Assembly: GCA_014529385.2 (NCBI GenBank) | Contig: CM043949.1 | Coordinates: forward strand, 147,289,850 to 147,353,849 | Direction: 5' to 3' | Origin: Adiantum capillus-veneris | Lineage: Eukaryota > Streptophyta > Polypodiopsida > Polypodiales > Pteridaceae | DNA: 64,000 nt | In this document: piece after piece, positions 1 through 10,789 of the stretch | Numbering within the stretch: position 1 is the stretch's first letter | Layout: each line of letters begins with the position of its first letter | The notes under the pieces: model-generated | What the model was told of the DNA's origin: nothing | The model's database searches: none | What the model saw: only the letters and a program-made list of their open reading frames with translations | Translations under genes and position numbers: made by a program

Positions 1-2
1 AG

Positions 3-581
3 CATGGTAAGGCTTTTGCATTTGAGCCACATGAGATAGGATGTGTTGATCCTTATATTGTAGCTCCTATGGTAATTTTCACAATACCTCATGTGCCTTG
101 GAATCTGCGGCCTATTCCGGTTCCAAAGGCTCATTTGCCAAAGTTAGTAGAGCTACTGAATGAGAAAATCAAAATGGGAATCTTGGAGCCTTCTTGTGCT
201 CCATACTCAAACAGGTGGTTCACAGTTCCAAAGAAGAATGGTTCTCTACGCTTCATCCAAGATATGCAACCAGTGAACAAGGTGACAATTAGAAATGTAG
301 GTACAGGTCCAACTGTGGATGAATTTGCAGAGGCGTTTGCAGGGAGGGCAATCTACTCAATGGGGGATCTCTACTCAGGGTATGATCAATTTCAGCTTGC
401 AATCGAAAGCAGAGACTTGACAACCATGAGGACACCTTTGGGTTTGGTAAGGATGTGTACCTTGCCACAGGGAGCAACCAACTCGGTTGCACATATGATG
501 AATGGGATGAATAAGGTCTTACGTGACTTTATTCCTCAAATCACAATGTCTTTCATTGATGATTTGCCTATCAAAGGATGA
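3..581 (+). pseudogene. Family A reverse transcriptase (copy 1), ends at a nonsense codon
   Basis: Copies the element's RNA into DNA inside virus-like particles. The frame is open from base 3 and continues upstream of the window, so the 5' part is missing. Visible RT signatures are the fingers motif WFTVPKKNGSLRF, the MGDLYSGYDQFQLA block, LPQGATN and the catalytic FIDD box at about 552-563. The usual gypsy YVDD/FLDD is FIDD here. The frame stops at TGA 579-581. The family copy at 58.4 kb has TGT (Cys) at this point, so this is a nonsense mutation and not a natural end. Confidence 0.9.
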
Positions 582-1979
582 GAAGAAAGTGACAAAGATG
601 AAGCTTTGGATCTCAAGGGATGTCGCAGGTTTGTGGTAAATCACATAAATGATTGTGATAAAATTTTGTCTAGGTTGGAAGAAGTGAATCTTACATTGTC
701 AGGGAAAAAGTCTATGTTTGGTGTCAAAGAAGTGCTCATTGTGGGGCACATGTGCGGGCCATATGGTAGGAAACCTTGTCCATCAAAGGTAGATGCCATC
801 CAAAGAATGAAAGAAACATGCACTAGCATCACTGAGGTTAGAAGGTTTCTGGGAGCATGTGTCTTCTATGTTATTTGGATTCCACATTATGCACATGTAG
901 CTGATCCTCTTTATCAGCTGCTTAGAAAGAATCAAAAGTTTAAATGGACAGAAGCACATGTAAAATCCATGAAAAAGGTAAAGGAGTTACTCCAGTCAGC
1001 AACGACTTTGAGAAAGGTAGACTATGAGTGTCAAAGGCCAGTGATTGTGACAGTAGATACCAGTCCTACAGGGATTGGATGGGCAATAGGGCAAGATGAC
1101 AAAGAAGGACACAGGTATGTGGTAAGATTTGGAGCAAAGGTACTAAGTGCTTGCCAAAGAAACTATCCACAGATAAAGAGAGAGTTATGGGGTATGGTTA
1201 CAGCCTTGAAAAGTGGGAAAGAGTACCTAATTGGTGCATGTGTGGTTGTAGAAACAGATTGTCTACCACTTCTTGGGATGATTACAAGCTGCTCAACACC
1301 AGACATTGCTATGTTGCGGTGGATTGCCTACATTAAGTCCTTAAATCCGGAGTTTAAGCACATTGCAGGTAAAGACAATACAGTGGCAGATATGCTATCA
1401 AGGGCAAGGTATGAAGATGAGTCACAAATGATTGATGAGGGAGATGATGTAGGCACAAAATTCTATTCTATCTCTCATGCCAAAGGTAATAATGTCTGCA
1501 TGACTAATTCGCTTGAATTGTTCTTGAAAGATCTTTATGAAGGTGATTGGATTTCTATTGGAAGGTACTTGAGTACTCTAACAAAACAGGATGATTGGTC
1601 TGAACAAGAATTCAAGAGGATACGCAGGAAAGCATATTGGTACTTTTTAAGGGATGGTTACTTATGGAAGCATCCTAAACAAAAGGGTGCTACACCACAA
1701 CGGGTTATATGTAAAAAAGAGACTCAAGTAAAGCTCATGCAAGAGTTTCATGAGAGTCTATGGGCTGGACACAGGGGTGTGTGGGCAACCTTCTCGATGT
1801 TGAAAGAAAAATACTGGTGGAAGGGTATGTATAAAGATGTATCTCAGTTTGTAGAGTCATGTGTAACTTGTCAAATGTTTTCAAATGTTCAACATCGTGA
1901 TGGATTGCACCCTACATATCCACTAGCCATGCACTATAAATGGGTTGTGGATCTAGTCACGATGCCTTTAGGACTCTAG
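582..1979 (+). pseudogene. Family A RT connection, RNase H and integrase zinc domain (copy 1)
   Basis: Same frame as the preceding RT, resuming after the TGA. The RT thumb (VRRFLGACVFY) is followed by RNase H, which degrades the RNA template; its first acidic motif is VTVDTSPTGIGWAIG near 1050-1090 and TDCLPLLGMI lies near 1255. The NTVADMLSRARYEDE segment marks the RNase H end. The HHCC zinc domain of integrase follows (HESLWAGHRGVWATF, later CVTCQ) at about 1749-1880. The frame ends at TAG 1977-1979, where the second family copy has TGG (Trp). A single G-to-A change therefore truncates the protein just after the first catalytic Asp region (WVVDLVTMPLGL). Confidence 0.88.
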
Positions 1980-2926
1980 CAGATGAGATACTTGGTTCTT
2001 GCACGAGAGGACCTAACTAACCAGATTGAAGGAAGAGCATTAAGAGCTAATTCCACAGAAGCTGTGTGCAAATTCCTTCTTGACGAGGTGATTTACCGTT
2101 ATGGTTGTGTGGGAAAAATCACTGCAGATCGAGGTGAACTAGATGCCGAAGAAGCAAGGGAGTTCTTTCTAGATTAGGGATCAAGCTTTCTCTTACTACA
2201 ACTTACAACCCTGAAGGCAATGGAAAGAGTGAAAGAGGGCATCCTCCTATCATCAAAGCTTTGGCCAAGGCTTGCGAAGGAAGAGTTGGTGAGTGGCCAA
2301 AATTGTTACCATATGCTTTATGGGCTGATTGTACAACACATAGCTCAGTAACTGGCTACATGCCTGTGAAGCTAATGCATGGTCAAAAGCCAGTGATGCC
2401 GATTGAGGATACAATTCCCACATGGAATGTACTACCTTGGCAAGAGGGGCTTAGTAGGGAAGATCTCCTTGCACTGCGTATAAGGCAGCTAGAGAGAAGA
2501 CCTGGAGACATTGAAGCTGCAAAAGAACGACTCAAAAATGCAAGGTTGAAAAACAAGGACTATTTTGATAAGCGACATCGACTCAAGAGCAAAGCAATTG
2601 ACAAAGGTGACTGGGTTTTAGTGTATGATAGTAGCCTTGATAACCAGCACACAGTCATGCGTAACTTCTCAAAAAGATGGTTTGGACCCTATGTTGTAAA
2701 GCATGTGCATGAAAATGCTACTTATAGCTTGTCTGAACTAGATGGTACAGAAGTAAAGATTCCCATTGCAGGAAAAAGGATTAAAATGTTTAAGAGAAGA
2801 GGAGACAATGATCTAGAAGATATGGATGAAAAAGAAGAGAAAAACACAGGTGAAGATCAAGGTGAACATGAAGCTCTAGAATCATCCAGTGAAGAAGAAG
2901 ACCAGGAAGATGTACAAGAGGTCTAA
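1980..2926 (+). pseudogene. Family A integrase core and C-terminal tail (copy 1), frameshifted
   Basis: Integrase inserts the cDNA into the genome. The second catalytic Asp lies in KITADRGELDAEE (about 2114-2152) and the catalytic Glu in EGNGKSERGHPP (about 2213-2250). A one-base deletion near 2170 relative to the 60-kb copy shifts the frame: 1983-2177 is in the pol frame and 2261-2926 in another. The tail holds a GPF/Y-like module (KRWFGPYVVKHV, then YSLSELDGTEVKIP) and a very acidic C-terminus (EEKEEKNTGEDQ) ending at TAA 2924-2926. No chromodomain is visible. It is 59 bases from the LTR. Confidence 0.85.
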
Positions 2927-2970
2927 TCTTACAAAGAGACAATGTGGCACATACCGGAGGATGTGCAGGT

Positions 2971-2984
2971 TTAGAGGGGCTGGA
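2971..2984 (+). other. Polypurine tract of family A copy 1
   Basis: A purine-rich stretch (GAGGGGCTGGA, with two pyrimidines) lies directly against the TG that opens the LTR at 2985. The second family copy has the same layout at 60766-60778. A PPT primes plus-strand DNA synthesis in LTR elements. The position is diagnostic; the imperfect purine content suggests decay. Confidence 0.7.
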
Positions 2985-3809
2985 TGTCGTGCTGTGACAC
3001 GTACATAGTGGGAACGCATGCTACAAGATCTATCTTGTATTTTTTTAGATACATAATTATATTTTCTATAGTGTACATATGCATATTTAAGTACAATAAT
3101 AAGCCTTCTATCTCATCCTATTATTTTTCTCAAGGGTAACATATCCTTACTTTACCATCAGAAAATACTATGGGAAAAGCATCAATAGCTCTGCCTCTTT
3201 AACTTGCGGCAAAAAGCATTGATTCTTTATTTCTACTATTTCATTATCATCTCACACCCTAGCTAGATCCTATATCTAGGGTAAACTGCAATATATATAT
3301 ATTCTATGTATTTTTTATACGTTTCTTATATTTCTTTTTAAATAGCCACTAGGAGAGAATCAAATCCTAGTGGGACACTAGGTGGCATGATTTCAAAGAT
3401 ACACTTATTTTAATGCATTATTGCAAGCATGATTACAAAAATTTGTCAAGGAGCAATGTCATGCTTTCATATGGCATGAGGTGTCCTTTGGAATTAAATG
3501 AAAGTCTAGGCTAAGGAGACCACATGAAGACTTTTGCTGCCATAAATGGACCCTATTTTGATGAATTTTTTACACAAGGTTCCAATCCGAATTGGAAAAC
3601 GATTTTAAAATGAAAATCGTAGCTAATGAGCTGAAGTTTTTGCCCATATTTTTACTTTTTCATTTGGAGCCACGGTTGAGGAGATATGATCAAAATAGTG
3701 GACCCCAGTCTGCCCACATCATGCAGGGACAACTCATTTCCAACTTTTCCAATTCCTGTTCACACTGGCTCCTCTCTTCTTGTGTAAACCCTTGTGGGTT
3801 CCCTTCACC

Positions 3810-3817
3810 TATAAAAG
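3810..3817 (+). promoter_or_regulatory. TATA box in family A LTR
   Basis: TATAAAAG inside CACCTATAAAAGGGG. The same sequence is kept in the other two LTRs of the family (52709-52716 and 61602-61609). It would drive genomic RNA starting about 30 bases downstream, which makes the upstream 0.8 kb U3. Promoter function is inferred from motif and conservation. Confidence 0.7.
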
Positions 3818-4359
3818 GGGACCTCTTCTTCCTTGGAAAGAACTCAAGCATTCAAGCCATTGATGAGAGGAATTCTTGAGGGAGTGAGTAGTAATGCCTA
3901 ATTGTACTTAGCCCCATTAACATAAGCCCAAGCCTACACTTTCTCCTAGAGGAAGACTAGCCATTCTTGTACGCTATCCTTGGAAGATCAACTCTAATCA
4001 AAGAAGGTGTTGTACTTGGCGTATCAATCAACGTTGAATTCTCCCCTCTTCTTCTCTCTCCCATCAATAATGGTGCCGAAGGGTTTCAAGTAAGATGTGT
4101 TCTACATTGATGTTTTCTTGATTTCTTGTTGTTTTCATTTTCATCTCTAATCCAACATATATATATGTATCCAATCTCATCTCCTTAACCAAACCTATCT
4201 CTCTCATTCTTAGTAATTCATCCTCTCTAGGTTCTCTTTGCTACAGGTACATCTCTCCCCGCAATATCCTTATTGCCTACGGGCAAGAATAGGGCTTGGG
4301 AGGGAAACTTCTCATCTCTTCACTTCTCTCATATCTAAATTTCTCACATACTACCCTAG

Positions 4360-4578
4360 ATGAATAACCCACATGATGATCATTTCTATCGCTTTCACTC
4401 TGTACGATCTATTAGAATTAACGTATGGATTAGCCGTAAAATACACTTTCAACAACGTATAATGTTTCTCTTCGGCCCTGAAAGGCTCAATGAAATACTT
4501 CTATCACCGGATCCCATCATACTACCTCTCATAGACTATAATTTTTCTTTTGATGTAAGCGTAGTTATCTTGCTATGA
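4360..4578 (+). CDS. Small ORF 1 inside family A LTR (72 aa, unknown)
   Basis: Starts at ATG 4360 and ends at TGA 4576-4578. The last four bases (ATGA) overlap the start of the next small ORF. I do not recognise the protein. Its C-terminal half (LFGPERLNEI, then IILPLIDYNF) is clearly similar to the same part of the next ORF, so the two look like tandem paralogues. The ORF is intact in the LTR at 53389-53607 and broken by a stop (GTATAGATT) in the LTR at 62.2 kb. The protein is hydrophobic at its C-terminus. It could be a coding relic captured by the LTR or a chance ORF. Confidence 0.3.
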   Translation: MNNPHDDHFYRFHSVRSIRINVWISRKIHFQQRIMFLFGPERLNEILLSPDPIILPLIDYNFSFDVSVVILL

Positions 4579-4787
4579 ACCAAGAGGATTTGTACACACA
4601 ATTAATCCCAATCACTAGACAAAATATATATATTATGGTAAGCACAAAACTACAATTCCAAAGAACAATTCGTAGCCTATTTGGTCAGCCAAGATTGAAT
4701 GCCATTAACGCATCCATTAACCCTTTCATATTACCCATGATACGATATGACCATAGCCTTGATGTTTTCATCTTCGTATTGTTTTGA
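4575..4787 (+). CDS. Small ORF 2 inside family A LTR (70 aa, unknown)
   Basis: Begins MNQEDLYTQLIP at ATG 4575, overlapping the end of small ORF 1 by ATGA. Segments such as FQRTIRSLFGQPRLNAI and FILPMIRYDHSLDVF align with FQQRIMFLFG, RLNEI and IILPLIDYNFSFDVS of ORF 1. It is intact again at 53604-53816. In the LTR at 62.4 kb a deletion near 62544 disrupts it. No signal peptide or known motif is visible. Whether it is translated is unknown. Confidence 0.3.
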   Translation: MNQEDLYTQLIPITRQNIYIMVSTKLQFQRTIRSLFGQPRLNAINASINPFILPMIRYDHSLDVFIFVLF

Positions 4788-5016
4788 AATTCTCTTTTGT
4801 GTTCTTTCTTTGTGTGTGTGAGTGCAAGAGAGAAAGAGTGAGTCTTCTTTGATTGCACTTCTTTCCAAACCCTAGTCTTCATGGCATCTATGGTTTAACT
4901 CCTTCATATAGTTTTTGTTGAGTTCTCTCACAAACTCTCACAGCCATAAGCCCGGTGCTTTCCTGGCAAGACCGCAAATTTCTCGACAGCGAGCCTTGCA
5001 AGTAGGGGATGAGAGG

Positions 5017-5147
<131 letters not shown>

Positions 5148-5259
5148 CCTAGCCCAGATGCCCACAAGGTGTACTCAAATCCTATTGGATGGTCATGGAG
5201 GTGGATCAATGAGAATTAGGCTAGAGTAAATCTAGTTTAATTAATTTAAAAACACTTAA

Positions 5260-6160
5260 TAAAATAACAAATAAGAATTAATCTCTCTAGAAGACTATTG
5301 GACAGTCTCCCAAGGGGTCCAATGAGCATTCAACAACCCAATGGCTTGCCTGATTTCTATTGGCCAGGATATAAAGGGGTCCAATGAGAGTTTAGTTGCA
5401 TTAATTAATTACCTAAAGCTCTCACAAAGGAGAAAGGGGGACACATGTCATAAGGCTATCACTTATGCTGCTTAAATTTCATTGGCTAACCCTGGTATGG
5501 ACCAATGGGGTGCCTGCATGAGTAAAATGGAAGAGGGGTCGACCAAGAGAGAGAGGGGAGTGAATTTTCAAGGGCATTATCTCACACACTCACACACAAG
5601 CTCATATGTGGAGCAAGAAGACTCTCTATGGCCTTCTCAGCTTTAATGGAAAGCTTATCACCTACTCCAAGCTTGTGAGAAGAGAAGCCTACACCAACAA
5701 CTCTTGGCTTTGTGATGCAAATCCAACCAAGAGCAAAGCTTCAATGCATGCTCATCTCCTCTGCCATGCTAATTACTAAGCTATGCTATGATAATATGAG
5801 CGATTATGTGAGGAGTGTACATCTTTCTCGTAAGACTATTCCTTCTTCCTCTCAATCTACTCTCATACCCCGCTAGCTCTCACCATCTTCGAAGGCGTGT
5901 GAGGTCTTGCGTCTAATAAGACCGTGAGGGAATTGATGTTGTGTTTTATAAGTGTTTTTCTTAGTACTTGAAGCTTCCATATTCATTGCACTAACTAGTA
6001 TTGAAGGCACGTAAAGAATTGTATTGTAAAATGTCTCTCTTGATGGGAGAAACTTATAATACAAAGCCTTTTGGAGGGGGGACCGGCTCCATGTAAATTC
6101 GGTCCTCAACTATTGCCAATAGCTTTATTTCTCTCTCTTTCGAAGTATTGTTCATGCTAT
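5260..6160 (+). repeat. Diverged dispersed repeat, copy 1 (inverted copy at about 20.7-21.6 kb)
   Basis: No gene is visible. The reverse complement of 20700-21620 aligns by eye over most of this stretch. Landmarks shared in order are an AGGGGTCCAATGAG block, an AAAGGGGGACAC block, GCCTACACCAACA, GCAAATCCAACCAAGAGC and, at the right end, the segment around 6050-6110 (GATGGGAGAAACT, then GGTCCTCAAC). The shared structure and size suggest a non-coding mobile element or LTR remnant. I could not find clean ends or target duplications. Confidence 0.6.
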
Positions 6161-6292
6161 CTAACTAGGTGTTACGTTTTTTTTTTCTCTCTCCACCAAA
6201 GCACTCTTGTTATGCTCATTAGGAATCTATTCTAATGAAATGCTCACTATGTTCATGCTATTTTCAACTACACACAAGTTACTAGGCTATTA

Positions 6293-6295
<3 letters not shown>

Positions 6296-6379
<84 letters not shown>

Positions 6380-6419
6380 CGATGGAGAGAGATGGAAAGA
6401 GAGAGACAGAGACGGATTT

Positions 6420-6488
<69 letters not shown>
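6296..6488 (+). repeat. Compound microsatellite (AT)n-(GA)n...(GT)n-(GA)n
   Basis: An AT run to about 6334 joins a GA run to about 6377. After a 46-base GA-rich interruption come a GT run (6424-6451) and a second GA run (6452-6488). Further degenerate TA/TG-rich sequence continues to about 6610. Apparent ORFs here are repeat artefacts. Confidence 0.95.
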
Positions 6489-6491
<3 letters not shown>

Positions 6492-6611
6492 GTTAGGGAT
6501 AGTGAGAGATATAGAGAGGAGATATGTATGCATGTATATATATGTGTGTGTATGTGCATGTATATATACGTATGTATATGTATGAATATATGTGTGTGTA
6601 TATACATATAT

Positions 6612-7190
6612 GTAGGTGCTAGATAAGGGAGCATAGAACCATATTGTTGAATACTTTCTCTTGGGTAGAGTCCCTTTTTAACAATGGCATTGTCATTGTG
6701 GTTCTTGATCCACTCATGTATGTATTATTGCAACGTACCCTTGGTTTTATCACAAATGAAATTGTGATGATATCTAAAGAGGTGCCACTAAATTATTGGC
6801 ACTAATAGCCCCTACAAGGTCTAATAGTATGGTTTAGGTCTATGTATTTAATTATGAGTGTATAGATGCTCCATATATATGTGCCTAATGAAAGTGTGTG
6901 TATATATACATGTATATATGTATCTATGCAAGTGTGTGTGTATATGCATGTATGTAGGTACTAAGTAAGGGAGCATCTAGCACCCGATGGTTGAACGCTT
7001 CCTATTGGGTATACTCCAATTTTCATCATGGTGTTGCAGTCCTTGCTCCACTCATGTATAGATTACCACAATGCACCCGCTTTTACCACAATTGAGATTG
7101 TAACGATATCTAAAGAGGTGCCACTAGACTATTGGCACTATTAGTCCCTACTTAGGTCTAACAGTGTATGTGTATCTATGTGTCTATGTA
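6612..7190 (+). repeat. Direct repeat, two diverged units 342 bp apart
   Basis: The unit at about 6612-6850 (GTAGGTGCTAGATAAGGGAG onward) recurs from 6954 (GTAGGTACTAAGTAAGGGAG). Both contain ATATCTAAAGAGGTGCCACT, an ATTGGCACTA block and a TAGGTCTA block in the same order. TG/TA-rich spacers precede each unit. No coding potential or family was recognised. Confidence 0.75.
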
Positions 7191-7956
7191 AATGCACTCT
7201 CTCTACACCTACTCTACTTCTACTAGGTCTAGACATAGAGAGGTGTGTGCGGAGAAGCAATATACATTAGGCATAGATTGGGTGTAGACATATAGAGGTG
7301 TGCAGATTAGGTATAGGGAGATTAGAGAGAGACTAGGTCCTTTTACTTAGTACCTAATATCTTGTAAATTTCATACAAGAGACCACCTGCTGGGAGCAGC
7401 CCTTCCATTCATCCTTTGATTGGTTCACATCCCAAATGGGCCCCATCCAGGGTGGACGTCACCTCCAATGGACTTGAATCTTGAGGCGATAAGTCTAGGA
7501 AATGGATTTAGGTTTATATGTAGCTAGTCTTTTGCAAGCATGAGTGTAGATTTATTTCCATTATTTGTAGGCATGGCCCTCTTATGGCTATCGAGGTTTC
7601 AACCATCTACTCAAGTTCCTTTGCCGGTGGTAGATCCGGACCTATACTATGCACTATCTTTATGAGAGGAGTACTTGTAGTCTATCTACTTAGGTTCCTC
7701 CGCCAGTGATAGATCCCTCGTAGATTAGAACCTACATTGTGCACTATCTTTACGAGAGGATTACTTGCATTCAACATAGGGATTATTTTGCTCTGCTACA
7801 CTTTACAGCAGCTTGCCGCCTATGGTCTTTCATAGTAGACCACACCGTGGGGGAGTCAAGGAGGGACTCCATACATCCGAAGCCTTGCACTGTTGCACCT
7901 CCTTCTACCCTCTCTTTTTACCTACATTTTGAACTATCTTTATGAGAGGATTACTT
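7191..7956 (+). other. Gene-free stretch with repeated GCACTATCTTTA(T/C)GAGAGGA modules
   Basis: No gene is seen. The string GCACTATCTTTATGAGAGGA and variants occur near 7651, 7740 and 7930 (as GAACTATC...). The first two are preceded by a GGTTCCT(C/T)CGCC-type block. The segment starting at 7761 (CAACATAGGGATTATTTTG) recurs directly after the copia element at 13531, which shows that the element landed inside the second copy of a tandemly duplicated module. Confidence 0.6.
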
Positions 7957-7961
7957 GCATT
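7957..7961 (+). repeat. Target site duplication (left) of the copia element
   Basis: GCATT directly before the TG of the left LTR. The identical 5-mer follows the CA of the right LTR at 13526-13530. Confidence 0.92.
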
Positions 7962-8743
7962 TGTTAGGAAATAAGACGTAGCTAAATAGATTTTTGAGTG
8001 GATTACTTAATGGAGAGAGATAGATTTCACACACAAGAGATTATAGAGTAGAGAAAGAGAGAGAGAGAGTACACACGATATACGTGGTTCACCCAATGTG
8101 GGCTACGTCCACGGGAAAGCAGCCACTCAATGGCTTTAGCACTTCAAAAGAAGAAGTAGTTTACAAAGGGATTAAACCCTTGATAGAGCTCGCGCCTTGC
8201 TTCACTCTCACCACCTCACACTCACCTTGTTGCATCAACTTCACACTATGAAATGTGTGTAGAAATGGCCTCCTTTTATAGGCCAAAAGGGCTGCCCTCT
8301 CTTATGAGAGATAGCCATGTGTAGCCGCCCTTGTGCAAATAAGTCCAAATTGGACCCTCCAATCCGCCCATGTGTGGCCGCCCTTGAGAAGACAAGTCCG
8401 CTTTTGAATTCGGCCACTGGCCACCGGCCATTGACTTTCGACCACCGGCCATCGACCATTGACTACCGGCCACCGGCCAACCGACCGGTTGTTTTTCGAC
8501 CACTTTCCAGCGGCCATCTGGCCATAATATTCCGGTGAAAAGGAATATTCCGGCGATAAAAAAATCTCGGGGGCCTCCGTCCCCGAGGCCTCTAAAGTTG
8601 CCCTTGATCTTGTCCGTGAAAATTTTGGTTTCCACTGAGTGATTTTCCTTCACGCACGATGGATTCTCCTCATAATGGGGACCTTACAAATGTGCGCTTT
8701 TACCATAGAAAATTACAAGGGTAAATCAGGTCCATACTTAACA
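7962..8743 (-). repeat. 3' LTR of the copia element
   Basis: On the plus strand it opens TGTTAGGAAATAAGACGTAG and closes in ATACTTAACA. It contains a GGCCA-rich minisatellite (about 8410-8480), a TATA box (8272-8282, minus strand) and a GA-rich stretch near 8055. It is longer than its partner because of an extra GGAATATTCCGGCGA-type segment near 8540. Confidence 0.93.
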
Positions 8744-8754
8744 ATCTCCCACTT
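8744..8754 (-). other. Polypurine tract of the copia element
   Basis: Read on the minus strand this is AAGTGGGAGAT, directly before the TG of the 3' LTR. Purine content and position match a plus-strand primer site of copia elements. Confidence 0.85.
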
Positions 8755-8803
8755 GGAGACTGATCTCCAAACCAAACCTGTGACTGCTTTCCATTCTGGC
8801 TTC

Positions 8804-10789
8804 TTATCCTTGAATGCCGATTGAAGATGAGCAAAAGCTCAACTTCTCCTTGTTGACCACCTTTGTAAACATGTCTACAGGATTTTCACTTGTATGCACC
8901 TTTCCTAGCTTTAGCTGTCCCTCTTCCAAAAGAGTGCGTATGAAGTGATATCTCACCTCAATGTGCTTTGTCCTTGAATGAAAGACTGAGTTCTTCGCAA
9001 GATGGATAGCGCTTTGGCTATCACTGTACAAGACACAATTGTCTTGTTTGAATCCAAGCTCTTCTAAGAATCTGTGAAGCCACATAATTTCTTTGCTTGC
9101 CTCCGTCATTGCTACATACTCTGCTTCCGTGGTAGAAAGTGAAACCACTTTCTGCAGCTTTGAAGCCCAGCTTACTGCTGTTCCTCCAACCGTAAACACA
9201 TAGCCAGTAGTGCTCCTTCGAGTATCTTTGTCACCTGCCATATCTGCATCAGCATACCCTTCTAGAAAAATATCAGTTCCTCCAAAATACAAATCATTTG
9301 TTGTTGTCCCTTTTAGATACCTAAGTATCCACTTCACAGCTTGCCAATGCTCTTTACTTGGGTTGTCCATGAACCTACTCACAACTCCCACTGCATGTGC
9401 AATGTCTCGCCTTGTCCAGACCATAGCATACATTAGAGAACCTACCGCTGCAGCATATGGAACTTTAGACATATAGGCTATCTCCTCTTGTGTCTTTGGA
9501 CACATATCCTTCGTTAGTTTAAAATGACCAGCCAAAGGTGTAGAAACTGGTTTTGCATTTTGCATTGCAAACCTTTCTAGTACCTTTTTGATGTAATCTT
9601 CTTGAGATAGCTTTATTGTCTTCTTCGTCCTGTCCCTTGATATTTTCATCCCAAGTATCCTCTTTGCAGCACCTAAATCTTTCATTGAAAAAGATTTGGA
9701 CAACTCCTCTTTTAGGTCTTTGATGTCCTGCATGTTAGCACTTGCAATCAACATGTCATCAACATACAACATTAGGATGATGAATTTCCCATCTCCCAAA
9801 TTCTTTGTGTAGACGCAGTGATCCGAGTTGCATCTTGTGAATCCATGATCCAACATCCATCGATCAAACTTCAAGTACCATTGTCTTGATGCTTGCTTTA
9901 AACCATACAAGCTCTTCTTTAATCTGCAAACCATTTTCTCCTTACCTTTTACTTCATACCCCTTTGGTTGAAGCATGTAGATTTCCCCCTCTAAGTCACC
10001 GTGAGGGAATGCCGTATTTACATCCATTTGCTCGAGATTTAGATCATGAGCAGCCACAAGGCTTAAGACAAGTCTAATTGAGTTCATTTTTACAACAAGA
10101 GAAAATATTTCATTGAAGTCAATACCTTTCTTTTGAGAAAAACCTTTTACCACAAGCCTAGACTTGTACCTTTTCTTTCCACCTTCTTCTTCCTTCAGCT
10201 TGTACACCCATTTGTTTTGAAGTGCCCGTTTACCTTTAGGCAACTCAACCAACTCCCATGTTTGGTTGCGATGTAGTGAGTCCATCTCCACTTGCATGCT
10301 CTTCGTCCATTCTTCTTTGGATTCATGTTGCATAGCTTCTTCGTATGATTCCGGCTCTCCAGAATCTGAGATCAAGAGATGGTTGAAGGAAGGAACAAAC
10401 CTTTCTGGAGGTCTACTTGCTCTTGTAGATCTTTGGGGAATAGGTTGAGGCTCCTCATTTGGTTGACGTTGTTGCACATTGTCACCGTTTGCAGTGCTTG
10501 AGTGTTCACCGTCCTCAAGCTCCATGTACTCATCAACTGTTTCTTTTGTTTGTTTTCTTTCCAAGTAATCTTTGTACATATTTTGTTCGTTAAAAATTAC
10601 ATCCCTACTCCTTAAGATTTTACCATCTTCAGGATTCCATAGGCGATACCCAAAGTCTCCTTCTCCATAGCGAATGAAGAAACACTTTTTGGACTTTTCA
10701 TCTAGCTTTGATCATAGGCTTCTATCTATGTGCATGAAAGCCTCACACCCAAACACTTTGAGAAATGAATAATTCACCGGTTTACCTGT
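8804..10789 (-). pseudogene. Copia integrase tail, reverse transcriptase and RNase H
   Basis: Open from 10711 to the TAA at 8804-8806. The upstream stretch (VFGCEAFMHIDRSL, then a TGA at 10712-10714) is the end of integrase in the same frame. RT follows: NQTWELVELPKG, the palm block QMDVNTAFPHGDLEGEIYM and the catalytic box LMLYVDDML near 9770. RNase H carries GYADADMAGD, VSLSTTEAEYVAM and SDSQSAIHLAKN, ending with HSRTKHIEVRYHFI and NPVDMFTK, the classic copia C-terminus. The usual active-site residues are all present. Decay is visible as the internal stop and the TAG at 10790-10792 that separates it from the integrase core. Confidence 0.95.

Larger units (their letters stand above)
1..4988 (+). 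mobile_element. Ty3/gypsy LTR retrotransposon, family A copy 1 (5' part lies outside the window)
   Basis: The window opens inside the reverse transcriptase region. The order RT, RNase H, integrase, polypurine tract, 3' LTR identifies a Ty3/gypsy element on the plus strand. It is the same family as the element at 51884-62790: protein and LTR sequences align along their whole length. The pol frame is broken by two nonsense codons and a frameshift, so this copy is dead. The flank after the LTR (from 4989) runs straight into a CA microsatellite. The 5' flank is not in the window, so no target duplication can be tested. Confidence 0.93.
2985..4988 (+). repeat. 3' LTR of family A copy 1
   Basis: About 2.0 kb, opening TGTCGTGCTGTGACACG and closing in TTTCTCGACA. 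Near-identical copies lie at 51884-54017 and 60779-62790. The ends have the TG...CA form. It contains a TATA box at 3810-3817 and two short overlapping ORFs at 4360-4787. The segment between 3000 and 3590 is AT-rich and otherwise featureless. Confidence 0.9.

Noticed and set aside
8241-8653. Trp/Gly/Arg-rich open frames in the copia LTRs (also 13039-13438 and 57153-57520)
   Set aside because: They come from the GGCCA minisatellite and lie in LTR sequence. They differ in frame and length between copies.
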